Positions 1 through 6,783 of a stretch of DNA of 16,271 nucleotides are shown piece by piece. This DNA is from CAZDUZ01 sp964508755 (lineage in GTDB: Bacteria; Patescibacteriota; Dojkabacteria; SC72; JAFGCJ01): the NCBI GenBank assembly GCA_964508755.1, contig CAZDUZ010000023.1, positions 1-16,271 on the forward strand, given 5' to 3'. The notes below the pieces were generated by a model. It was not told where the DNA came from, made no database searches, and saw nothing but the letters and a program-made list of their open reading frames with translations. Within the stretch, counting starts at the first letter, position 1. Every line of letters starts with the position of its first letter. The translations under genes and the position numbers were made by a program.

Positions 1-1
1 A

Positions 2-190
2 GGACAACGAATTATTGTGAATGGACTGGGAACATTGACCGTTGTTGATTCTGATATTCGTGGAATGGAGATAATTGTAACTGCAGGTGGGAGTCTAGAG
101 ATCGTGAATAGTCAATTTGATAAAGATTTGATTACTTTCGAGAGTCAAGGGACTTATACTATAGACGGGCAAACACAAGAGACTGAGTAG
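2..190 (+). CDS. C-terminal fragment of a beta-rich, probably surface protein (5' end outside window)
   Basis: An open frame enters from the left edge and ends at TAG 188-190, giving the last 62 residues of a longer protein. The residues alternate hydrophobic and polar positions with Gly/Asn turns (for example NGLGTLTVVDSDIRG and TAGGSLEIVNSQF). This suggests parallel beta-helix or bactofilin-like rungs, as in secreted repeat proteins. The tail is acidic and polar, with no membrane segment or sorting signal. It converges on yvcK with 18 bases between the two stops and no visible hairpin. The family cannot be named from this much sequence. The reading frame is supported only by its openness and amino-acid pattern. 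Confidence 0.55.
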   Translation, partial: GQRIIVNGLGTLTVVDSDIRGMEIIVTAGGSLEIVNSQFDKDLITFESQGTYTIDGQTQETE

Positions 191-208
191 TTTATGGATT
201 TTTGACTG

Positions 209-1231
209 TTATTCCGTAGAGATATTTTTCGATTTCTTTTTCGGTACAAGAATGTCGTATATACACTCTGATACTTTATGACCATCATGTCGGATAAGAC
301 TTCTTTTGAGTTTGTCACCTTTCAGAGGGGTGATTGCGTTTTCGGAAAGAAGTTCTGTCCGAATGATGGTAATGTCCTTGCTCGTATCAAGATCGTCTAA
401 AACTGGAATTGCTTCTTCCTCCAAATATTGTTTCACAACTGAAGATGGAATCGGGGTAGTGTTTACTAGTACGTAATCGGGTTTTCTTCCGCAATACTTA
501 ATCACTTCATTCAAATGGTCTTGGGCGGTATAGTTTGTTGTTTGACCGTATTTTGTCATCACGTTCATTATATAGATAAATACTCCTTTGGACTGTTTAA
601 AAGCCTCTTTTGCACCTCCTACCACTACATTCGAAAGGAGACTGGTGAAAAGATCGCCCGGTCCGAGGATGAGTGCATCCGCTGTTAATATTGCTTTTTG
701 CGCCTTCTCTCCGATGTCCGCTGAAGGTTGTATTTTCAAGCAGGTAATGCGTGCATCATTATCATGCCTGTTTGTCGGTGCATCGATATGAGCTTCTCCA
801 ACGAGTACCGTCCCATCTTCATATTCAGCGACAAGGTCTATATCTTTCGTAGTAATGGGTATTACCTCCCCTCGAATATTTAATACTCGGGAAGCGTATG
901 CGATTGCTTTTTCCTCACTGCCGAGAATATCTGTCATTGCGGTAAGGAACAGATTTCCAAAGTTGTGTCCTGAAACATCACCTTTATCAAATCTGTATAG
1001 AAAAAGCTTACGTAAAAGGTTATTGCCATTCTCACTCTCTGCGAGAGCTACAAGGCATTGCCGGATATCTCCAACGGGTAAAATTCCATATTCATCACGA
1101 AGTCTGCCGGTGCTTCCACCGCTATCAGTTACGGTTACAATTGCTTTTATATTGAATTCGGGGTAGTGCTTGATGCCGGTAAGTACTGAGTAGGTACCTG
1201 TTCCCCCCCCGATTACTACGATATTCTTCAT
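209..1231 (-). CDS. yvcK: YvcK/GlmR family UDP-GlcNAc-binding regulator (CofD-like fold)
   Basis: This 340-residue protein matches the YvcK/GlmR family, which binds UDP-GlcNAc and in Firmicutes helps direct carbon into peptidoglycan precursors. Visible marks are the N-terminal nucleotide loop GGGTGT (residues 8-13), the block DSGGSTGRLRDEYGILPVGD near residue 37, GHNFGNLFLTAM near residue 88, and LILGPGDLFTSLL near residue 187. The length is normal for the family. ATG 1231 is chosen because the Gly-rich loop follows at the usual distance. There is no Shine-Dalgarno; a TATATT lies 13 nt upstream. The gene diverges from thioredoxin. The glycine loop is encoded across a run of eight G on the coding strand (1203-1210). 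The assignment is firm; the physiological role is inferred from family. Confidence 0.93.
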   Translation of the reverse strand: MKNIVVIGGGTGTYSVLTGIKHYPEFNIKAIVTVTDSGGSTGRLRDEYGILPVGDIRQCLVALAESENGNNLLRKLFLYRFDKGDVSGHNFGNLFLTAMTDILGSEEKAIAYASRVLNIRGEVIPITTKDIDLVAEYEDGTVLVGEAHIDAPTNRHDNDARITCLKIQPSADIGEKAQKAILTADALILGPGDLFTSLLSNVVVGGAKEAFKQSKGVFIYIMNVMTKYGQTTNYTAQDHLNEVIKYCGRKPDYVLVNTTPIPSSVVKQYLEEEAIPVLDDLDTSKDITIIRTELLSENAITPLKGDKLKRSLIRHDGHKVSECIYDILVPKKKSKNISTE

Positions 1232-1324
1232 CGGATAGTCAACGAATATAACGGTTTCTTTTCCGTTTCGTTACAAATATTGATTTCAAACACAATATGT
1301 TCCGTTTCAAAACACGGAAGTCTT

Positions 1325-1333
1325 TGGTACAAT
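1325..1333 (+). promoter_or_regulatory. Extended -10 promoter element for thioredoxin
   Basis: TGG followed by TACAAT forms an extended -10 element 29 nt before ATG 1363. No good -35 is seen at 17 bp. It lies inside the longer open frame beginning at ATG 1297, which argues that translation starts at 1363. Confidence 0.45.
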
Positions 1334-1362
1334 ACTACGAGTTAACATTATCGTCAAATTAT

Positions 1363-1689
1363 ATGGCTCACGTTATCGTTACCGATGCTACGTTTCAGAA
1401 TGAGGTCTTGGAATCAGATAAAGTAACCCTCGTAGACTTTTGGGCATCTTGGTGTATGCCGTGTCAAATGCTTTCCCCAATTCTTGAGGAAGTTGGAGAA
1501 GAGTTAGGAGATGTTGTGAAGATCTGCAAAGTGAATGTAGATGAAAATAGGGAACTTTCAAGCAAATACAATATTATGTCTATTCCAGCCGTCTACATAT
1601 TCAAGAATGGCTCGATTGTCGAAGAGGTAATCGGATTGCATCCGAAAGAGGAATATGTAAACCTGGTAAAGAAGTACACCTCTGCATAA
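1363..1689 (+). CDS. trxA: Thioredoxin with WCMPC active site
   Basis: This 108-residue protein has the full thioredoxin layout: DFWASWCMPC with active-site cysteines 31 and 34, the cis-proline in SIPA (Pro75), and the C-terminal FKNGSIVEEVIG strands. It should reduce cytoplasmic disulfides; no signal peptide or membrane segment is present. The open frame extends upstream to ATG 1297, but that 22-residue extension is not thioredoxin-like and overlaps the promoter element, so ATG 1363 is preferred. The usual WCGPC Gly is Met here, which may shift redox potential or partner choice. The gene is divergent from yvcK and convergent with the sanA-like gene, so it is probably monocistronic. Family assignment is very secure. 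Confidence 0.95.
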   Translation: MAHVIVTDATFQNEVLESDKVTLVDFWASWCMPCQMLSPILEEVGEELGDVVKICKVNVDENRELSSKYNIMSIPAVYIFKNGSIVEEVIGLHPKEEYVNLVKKYTSA

Positions 1690-1752
1690 TATTGCGTGCA
1701 TTCTTCCGTTGCTGTTAGTGAAACCATTGTCCACGTGTAACCGGATTGCTTC

Positions 1753-2448
1753 CTACTGGAGGTCAAGAGGCATTTTATCACCTAGAATTGGGGCAGGATG
1801 GAGGATGTTTATATCGAGAACACTTTTATAGAGAGCAAGTACTTCACGTAATTTGTAGTAATCTTCGTTGGCATACTTACGCATCGTTGCTGAATAGCCT
1901 GCGGAAGTAATGCCTAGCGTGTTGCACAGGTAGAGTGCTCGGGGTAAATGATATCCTTGAGTTATGAGAATTGCTTGATCAACGCCAAAAATTTCCTTGG
2001 CACGATAACAAGTATCATAGGTCCTTCTTCCCGCGAAGTCTCTTTCAATATCCTCGGCAGGAATGTCATTCTTTACTAAGTATTCGTACATCGCCTGGGG
2101 TTCATTATAATGCTCCTCGCTATTGTCTCCAGAAACGAGAATTGTCTTGATTTTCCCTTCATTATAAAGATCTATTGAGGCACGTAGCCGATCTTCAAGC
2201 ATAGGGGATGGGGTTTTATCGGGGCGTACACCAGCACCAAATACTATGCCAATATCGTAAGGATATGCATTATCAACGGAGGTATAAATATGATATTTCC
2301 CTTGGTATACGATAGCCGGTGGGATGGCAAGGAAAGCAAAGATTAGTATAACTATAACACCTCCAAAAAGTCGAAGAACGTTGAATCGTGAGTTCTTCTT
2401 ATCCTTCGCAGAGCTTGATTGTTCAACGCTGTTGTTCTCTTGCATCAC
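1753..2448 (-). CDS. sanA: SanA-like DUF218 membrane protein
   Basis: This 231-residue protein has a polar N-terminus, one membrane helix (about residues 25-48) and an outward DUF218 domain. SanA/YdcF family marks are FGAGV (70-74), the R-x-x-x-A-x-x-LYNEGKI block (88-100), LVSGDN (104-109), YNEPQAM (114-120), AGRRTYDT (139-146) and ITQGYHLPRA (162-171). E. coli SanA affects envelope barrier function and vancomycin sensitivity; its exact biochemistry is unsettled. The predicted start is GTG 2448, sharing one base with the TAG of the upstream metallophosphoesterase (TAGTGATG); the next codon, ATG 2445, is an equally good start. Translation is probably coupled. No terminator is seen between this gene and the convergent thioredoxin. 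Confidence 0.87.
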   Translation of the reverse strand: MMQENNSVEQSSSAKDKKNSRFNVLRLFGGVIVILIFAFLAIPPAIVYQGKYHIYTSVDNAYPYDIGIVFGAGVRPDKTPSPMLEDRLRASIDLYNEGKIKTILVSGDNSEEHYNEPQAMYEYLVKNDIPAEDIERDFAGRRTYDTCYRAKEIFGVDQAILITQGYHLPRALYLCNTLGITSAGYSATMRKYANEDYYKLREVLALYKSVLDINILHPAPILGDKMPLDLQ

Positions 2449-3416
2449 TATCTAATAGTAATGAATACAATTTCCGGGTTGTTCCACGTTTTAAGTCTGC
2501 TCACTACACTACCGGTTCCTGAAGTAATGTAGAGTGGTATATCATTATACTCGAATAGTCCTTTATCGAAATTTTTGGGAATTTTGTGTACAGGTAGTGG
2601 GAAAACAGGAATTCCAAAGGGAAGTCTCAGTTCTCCTCCGTGAGTATGACCAGAAAGTATTAAATCTGGTTTCCGTTCTTCGGATCCTTCCCCAAAACGG
2701 GCTGCGATATCGGGATTGTGAGAAAGCATGATGATGGTATCACTGTTGCTGATTGATTCCATACAGGATAACTCAGGGACTCGAAAGTAAATGTCCTTCG
2801 TCCCAACAACCGATACCGATGAAGCAATGGTATGTGGCAGTGAAATGCATTCATCTTTTAACAAGGTTATGGATTGGTTGGTTATTGCTTCCGATATTCC
2901 ATCGAGCTCTTTGCTTTCAAAAGGTCTTCTAAATTTTGGCATGTAATCGTGATTTCCTAGAACTGCGTATACTGGTTTCACTGAGGATATGTTTTTAAAT
3001 TCTGTAAGAATGCTGAAATCTTTTACTGATTCATGAGTAATATCCCCGGCTATGAACAAAGCTGTGTAGTCATTTTTTCTTTCCGTTAATATTTCAAGAG
3101 TTTTTCTAAAGGAAATATTGTTATTAAGAACACCAACATGGGGATCAGAAATCAAAGCAATAGTAAACGGCTTGCCGGTATACGATGGTATGTCTATGGT
3201 AACTGGAACGATTTTGACTTCAGATGGGGCACGGAAAAGCCAGTAAGCCAATGCACCGAGATAGATTATTGCAAGAATTGAAGCAAAAATCGTTGATCCG
3301 TATGTTTTTCCTGAGAAAAACTGAGAAGCAATGCTACTAATTATTATTCCTAGTGACGAAAGGGCACTTATTGCTATAATCAGGTCCGTCAGTGTATGCG
3401 TAATGCTCATGCTCAA
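2448..3416 (-). CDS. Membrane-anchored calcineurin-like metallophosphoesterase (YkuE/YaeI type)
   Basis: This 322-residue protein has two N-terminal membrane helices (about 10-31 and 42-62), then a calcineurin-like phosphoesterase domain. All the dimetal motifs are present: DPH (Asp91, His93), GD (Asp125), GNHD (Asn155, His156), SH (His233) and GHTHGGE (His257, His259). It should therefore be active. Relatives of this layout (YkuE, YaeI) act at the membrane, on phosphate esters or lipid-linked substrates, but the substrate here is unknown. The gene is first of a two-gene unit with the sanA-like gene, its stop overlapping that start. ATG 3410 is an alternative start two codons in. No Shine-Dalgarno is visible. 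Confidence 0.9.
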   Translation of the reverse strand: MSMSITHTLTDLIIAISALSSLGIIISSIASQFFSGKTYGSTIFASILAIIYLGALAYWLFRAPSEVKIVPVTIDIPSYTGKPFTIALISDPHVGVLNNNISFRKTLEILTERKNDYTALFIAGDITHESVKDFSILTEFKNISSVKPVYAVLGNHDYMPKFRRPFESKELDGISEAITNQSITLLKDECISLPHTIASSVSVVGTKDIYFRVPELSCMESISNSDTIIMLSHNPDIAARFGEGSEERKPDLILSGHTHGGELRLPFGIPVFPLPVHKIPKNFDKGLFEYNDIPLYITSGTGSVVSRLKTWNNPEIVFITIR

Positions 3417-3440
3417 TGGTTTGGTAGTTTAAGACTGCTC

Positions 3441-3449
3441 ATTCTAGCA
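3441..3449 (-). promoter_or_regulatory. Extended -10 element for the metallophosphoesterase/sanA-like unit
   Basis: On the minus strand TGC followed by TAGAAT lies 24 nt before ATG 3416. It has the same TGC-TAnAAT form as the other candidates in the window. No convincing -35 was found. Confidence 0.42.
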
Positions 3450-3480
3450 GATAGTAATTAAAATGTGATTAATATTATGT

Positions 3481-4014
3481 ATGAGCGTTTCTAGGAATGT
3501 AATGCTGTTAATTATTGGAGTTTTTCTGTGTTTTATTGGGTTTTCTGCCGTTCCCTTGCCTCTACTGGCACAAGAAAGCGAAGTTGTAGAAAATGCCGAA
3601 GTGACAGAAAATAATGATACTCAAGAACTTCCAACATTGTATGTCCGGGAAGGTTGTTCTCATTGCGCCACCGTTAAAGCGTTTATGAGTGCTAATGGTA
3701 TAGAAGACCAAGTCATCGTGCGTGATATCATAGAAGATCCCAAAGCGAGTGAAGACTATACCTCTTTTATGGAAGCAAATGAGGTACCCCTTTCTGAAAG
3801 AGGGGCTGTACCTGTGCTTACCTATGACGAAAACAAATGGATAACGGGTGATACACCGATAATTACCTATCTTGCAGAGAAACATGATATAGAGCTTCCC
3901 GAAAAAAACACAAGTAATAATGATAATGATCTCTTGTTGGTACTTGGAGGAAGCATTATTCTAATAATCGTGGGTTATGGCATAGCCAAAAATGTAAAGA
4001 GTGCAAGGAAATAA
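3481..4014 (+). CDS. Membrane-anchored glutaredoxin-like protein (extracytoplasmic CSHC domain)
   Basis: This 177-residue protein starts with a hydrophobic signal or anchor (residues 8-28) and an acidic linker (31-49). A glutaredoxin-fold domain follows (about 51-140), then a second membrane helix (151-169) and a basic tail. Redox marks are CSHC (Cys59-Cys62), the cis-proline in AVPVLT (Pro111), and ITGDTPIITYL, resembling the glutathione-binding end of glutaredoxins. The two helices with a short basic C-terminus place the redox domain outside the membrane, suggesting a role with disulfides of exported proteins. A cytoplasmic orientation cannot be excluded. A DUF998-like gene follows 39 bases later, probably co-transcribed. 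The start has no clear Shine-Dalgarno. Confidence 0.82.
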   Translation: MSVSRNVMLLIIGVFLCFIGFSAVPLPLLAQESEVVENAEVTENNDTQELPTLYVREGCSHCATVKAFMSANGIEDQVIVRDIIEDPKASEDYTSFMEANEVPLSERGAVPVLTYDENKWITGDTPIITYLAEKHDIELPEKNTSNNDNDLLLVLGGSIILIIVGYGIAKNVKSARK

Positions 4015-4053
4015 TTGGAGAACACTCTGAATTAATTATGGTGACGTACGAAT

Positions 4054-4707
4054 ATGGTAGGCTTCAGAGCCGTCATTACTCGTCTAATAGCAATCTCTGC
4101 AGTAATTCTTCCGTTTCTGCAAGTGATGGTATTTAGTCTTGGAGTTGCTGTTTCAATTTATTTATACGGTAATCCTTCGTGGCTTTACCATTCTCTAAGC
4201 TATCTAGCTACTTCCGAGTATACTGAGTTTATCTTTAGCTTTACGCTATTTGTGTCTTCTCTGCTGGGATTCTTCTTTATTCTTGTTTGTTTGCAGGCAC
4301 TTGTTGGTAAGAAAGCCTTTACCGGTTCGGAGCTTTTCTATCGGATTCCCTTTTATGTTTTTACGTTAGCATATGCCTCCATTACTATTTCAGCTTTTAT
4401 TCCGACGACTCCAGAAGAAGGAACTCCGCAGAAGCTCGTGCATTGGTCGGGAGCTGTACTCTACTTCATATTGTTTCCACTCGGAGCTCTTCTTATGGCA
4501 AAAGTCATTCGAGATAAAAAGTTTCAGTATGTTGTACAAATAACAAACACCTTCGTATTCCTATTTTCAGCAGCAACCGTTGGAATTATTGTAACTACCG
4601 GTTCCTATGTGCTTGCAGAAATAGTTGCAGTTGCGATACTGGGAGTGTGGTCAATACATCTTGGAAGAATCGTTTCTGTGCAGATTAGAAAGGAAAACTC
4701 TGAATAG
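4054..4707 (+). CDS. Polytopic membrane protein, DUF998-like
   Basis: This 217-residue, strongly hydrophobic protein has about six membrane helices, judged by eye at 8-36, 58-83, 97-117, 129-150, 160-180 and 183-203. The loop with FIPTTPEEGTPQKLVHWSGA resembles the pattern in DUF998 proteins, where a proline-containing end of one helix leads to a His-x-x-Gly-Ala start of the next. The match is weak and no catalytic residues stand out, so function is unknown. It follows the membrane glutaredoxin by 39 bases on the same strand. That would fit a partner in an envelope redox or lipid process, but this rests on position only. The promoter at 4722-4750 separates it from the next gene. Confidence 0.7.
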   Translation: MVGFRAVITRLIAISAVILPFLQVMVFSLGVAVSIYLYGNPSWLYHSLSYLATSEYTEFIFSFTLFVSSLLGFFFILVCLQALVGKKAFTGSELFYRIPFYVFTLAYASITISAFIPTTPEEGTPQKLVHWSGAVLYFILFPLGALLMAKVIRDKKFQYVVQITNTFVFLFSAATVGIIVTTGSYVLAEIVAVAILGVWSIHLGRIVSVQIRKENSE

Positions 4708-4721
4708 TCCTCTAGGTTTTA

Positions 4722-4750
4722 TTGTAAGGCTTCACCTCTCGTGCTACTAT
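4722..4750 (+). promoter_or_regulatory. Promoter for the EF-Tu domain-II-like protein and probably hpf
   Basis: TTGTAA (4722-4727), a 17-bp spacer, and TGC-TACTAT (TACTAT 4745-4750) give the best -35/-10 pair in the window. Start codon 4784 lies 33 nt after the -10. The start would follow the DUF998-like gene's stop, giving the two translation-related genes a promoter of their own. Confidence 0.6.
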
Positions 4751-4783
4751 TGGAACGTATAGATAACTTCTTACTGATTTCCT

Positions 4784-5065
4784 ATGGATCCAAATCTTAG
4801 TACTGTCGGAATCGAGGGAACGAAGGTAGGAGAAATTACCCACTTTTTTGATAAAGTGTCGGTGGCGGTGGTTCGTGCTAACGATACAATTTCGGTTGGA
4901 GACCGTATAAGAGTATACGATCACCAAGGAAATATCGTTGTTGAGCAGACAATTGAATCAATGGAAATTGATAAGCAAAAACAGCAGTCTGTCGAAGCGG
5001 GAACAGATTTCGGACTCAAACTTGAAGGCCCAGCAAAAGAAGGATACCTTGTTTACCGTCAGTAA
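4784..5065 (+). CDS. Translation elongation factor-like protein (stand-alone EF-Tu domain-II-type beta barrel)
   Basis: This 93-residue protein has a pattern typical of translation GTPase domain II: VGEITHFFDKVSVAVV (15-30), then the turn SVGDRIRVYD (37-46), the strand VVEQTIESMEID (52-63), and GTDFGLKLEG near the end. No G domain is present, so it is not an elongation factor. Small proteins of this kind are annotated as translation elongation factor-like proteins in bacteria of this type; their role is not established. Having hpf 66 bases downstream on the same strand suggests a ribosome- or RNA-related job, which is inference. There is no Shine-Dalgarno; the ATG follows the promoter above. 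Confidence 0.78.
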   Translation: MDPNLSTVGIEGTKVGEITHFFDKVSVAVVRANDTISVGDRIRVYDHQGNIVVEQTIESMEIDKQKQQSVEAGTDFGLKLEGPAKEGYLVYRQ

Positions 5066-5131
5066 CGGTATGCATGCTTGGGTAATAAGACTGGTGAGTC
5101 TTGGATTTTATCTCAATTGTAATTGCATCTT

Positions 5132-5719
5132 ATGATGGCTATGCCTACTATTACGGTGTCAGGAAATGGTTTCGAAGTAACGGAATCTCTCGAACGGTAT
5201 ATTACGGAAAAACTTCAAAAGCACGAGGCTCTCTTTTCATTGTCAACTGCTGTGCAGGTCGAATGCACCTCTGAAAAATCATCTCGTGGTGTAGACAACG
5301 ACTTTCGAGTTGAAGTATCTGTTACGCTTCCGAAAGCCCTTGCACGAGTTTCGAAATCAGGGGCAGATATTCATGCCGTCTTTGATGAAGTGATTGAAGT
5401 CCTACTTCGGAAGTTGAAGCGATATAAGGACAGACTAAACGAATGGGAAGGCAAGCGGCCATGGAAGGTCGAGTATATGGATAGGATGAGCGAACCTGTA
5501 GAGGAAGAAGTCGGGGGGGATTTCATCAACTACGTTCCAAAAATAATTGAGCGTTTCAAGATGGATAACTGCACACCGATGAGTGAGGCTGAAGCAATTG
5601 AACAAATGGAGTTGGTAGACAGGAGATGCTATTTGTTTAAGAAGAAAGATACCGGTACTTTTGCGATGGTATACAAGCGTGAGCGCGGTGGCTATGGGTT
5701 AGTAGAGCCCTGTGAATAA
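5132..5719 (+). CDS. hpf: Long-form ribosome hibernation promoting factor (HPF)
   Basis: This 195-residue protein has the two domains of long HPF. The N-terminal S30AE/RaiA-like domain covers about 5-105, beginning ITVSGNGFEVTESLERYI. A charged linker (about 106-132) leads to the C-terminal dimerisation domain (about 133-193), which includes the EAIEQMELVDRRCYLFKK block and ends VYKRERGGYGLVEP. Long HPF joins two 70S ribosomes into inactive 100S dimers when growth stops. ATG 5132 is used; ATG 5135 and 5141 are also possible, and the frame can be read from TTG 5123, which is less likely. The gene ends at a strong terminator. Domain assignment is firm; exact start is uncertain by three codons. 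Confidence 0.92.
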   Translation: MMAMPTITVSGNGFEVTESLERYITEKLQKHEALFSLSTAVQVECTSEKSSRGVDNDFRVEVSVTLPKALARVSKSGADIHAVFDEVIEVLLRKLKRYKDRLNEWEGKRPWKVEYMDRMSEPVEEEVGGDFINYVPKIIERFKMDNCTPMSEAEAIEQMELVDRRCYLFKKKDTGTFAMVYKRERGGYGLVEPCE

Positions 5720-5761
5720 GGTTTGATCAACTGCGATTGGGAATATGCGTTTGAGTATGTA

Positions 5762-5802
5762 AAAAGCGGGGAGTGAGAATATCTCTCAAACCCCGCTTTT
5801 TT
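5762..5802. terminator. Bidirectional rho-independent terminator between hpf and the SurA-N gene
   Basis: A ten-base perfect stem (5762-5771 with 5791-5800) has a GC-rich core, GCGGGG/CCCCGC. A second five-base stem lies within the loop (5774-5778 with 5784-5788). T-tracts flank it on both strands (T 5797-5802 on plus; A 5761-5765 on plus, read as T on minus). It can end transcripts of both convergent genes. Confidence 0.9.
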
Positions 5803-5821
5803 AGTTCTAATCGATTAGGCT

Positions 5822-6718
5822 TTATTTATCTTCTCCGTTAAAAGCCTCATCAATGAATGTACGGGTAATCATAAGAAATCCGTAATTCTTCGGCTCTTCA
5901 ATATTGTTCTTGATAGAAGCATCTGCACGAAGTTCTTGGATCCATGTCTGGACCTCTGTACTGAGCTTTTGTTCTCGAAGTCTTTCTTTTACTGTTTCTT
6001 TCGCCTCTTCATAAGAAGGAACGGGGTCTTCTGTGAATAATACATCTTTGTATTGTTCGTAGAATTCCTTTAGCTCATCTTCGCTGAGCTTGATCTTACT
6101 CGTAAGAATTTTTTCGATTATGAGCGTAGTTTCGATTTGATGGCGAAGTCTCTCATCAGTGATATTACGGGCATCGAGTTCCTGCTGTAGCGCTTCCTTG
6201 CCTCCGTATTGTGTTTCAAGATCTTTAAGCTCTTTTTCAATATCTTCATCAGAGATTTTAACGTCTTTCTTCTTAGCTTCCTGGTAAATAAGAGCTTCAT
6301 CGATCATATTTGATGCGATCACTGTTCCGTATGATTCCTCAAGTCTATCGTAAAAATCACTCCTATAGAGTCTTTCTCCGTTAACAATAGCTACACTTGC
6401 TTTGTAGTTGAGATATTGAACTGCATAATCAACAAGAATAAGGGTGCCAAAGACGATGAGTGTCCAAACAAGAATCTTTTTTAGGAGAGTCTGCTTTTCG
6501 GGTGAAAGTGATTTGAATGGATTAGAAATTTTGATGCTCTTCTGAGAGGTAGATGTCTTAACGGCTTCGGCTGTAACTTTTTCTTTCATCGTTCCGTGGG
6601 TCTTAGCATTTCTTTCAGTAGATCGGTTTATGGAAGAAGCTCGTGAAGAGACCCTATCCTGACGTGACTTGCTGGCAGATGGACGTGACGATGATGTTTT
6701 ATTTGAACGTGGAGACAT
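5822..6718 (-). CDS. SurA N-terminal-like membrane-anchored chaperone lacking a PPIase domain
   Basis: This 298-residue protein has a long Ser/Arg/Lys-rich, probably disordered cytoplasmic tail (1-79) and one membrane helix (81-103). An outward SurA-N/PrsA-type helical domain follows (about 108-226), with ASVAIVNGERLYRSDFYDRL as the typical opening. A C-terminal helical segment (about 234-268) resembles the one that closes the chaperone fold. The parvulin domain usually found between these parts is absent, so folding help without prolyl isomerisation is the likely role. The gene shares the bidirectional terminator with hpf. A possible -10 (TATTGT, 6729-6734 on minus) lies 10 nt before ATG 6718, but no TG extension or good -35 is present. 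Fold assignment is good; function is inferred. Confidence 0.82.
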   Translation of the reverse strand: MSPRSNKTSSSRPSASKSRQDRVSSRASSINRSTERNAKTHGTMKEKVTAEAVKTSTSQKSIKISNPFKSLSPEKQTLLKKILVWTLIVFGTLILVDYAVQYLNYKASVAIVNGERLYRSDFYDRLEESYGTVIASNMIDEALIYQEAKKKDVKISDEDIEKELKDLETQYGGKEALQQELDARNITDERLRHQIETTLIIEKILTSKIKLSEDELKEFYEQYKDVLFTEDPVPSYEEAKETVKERLREQKLSTEVQTWIQELRADASIKNNIEEPKNYGFLMITRTFIDEAFNGEDK

Positions 6719-6783
6719 ATAGAGAGATACAATAAATTAATGCATGCAATGGCTGAAAGTGTAACAGATGGTTTCTAGGCTGT

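Noticed and set aside
1297..1362. N-terminal extension of the thioredoxin frame from ATG 1297.
   Set aside because: The 22 residues do not resemble thioredoxin or a signal peptide, and the region contains the extended -10 element.
1690..1752. Possible terminator between the convergent thioredoxin and sanA-like genes.
   Set aside because: No stem with an adjacent T-tract could be found on either strand in these 63 bases.
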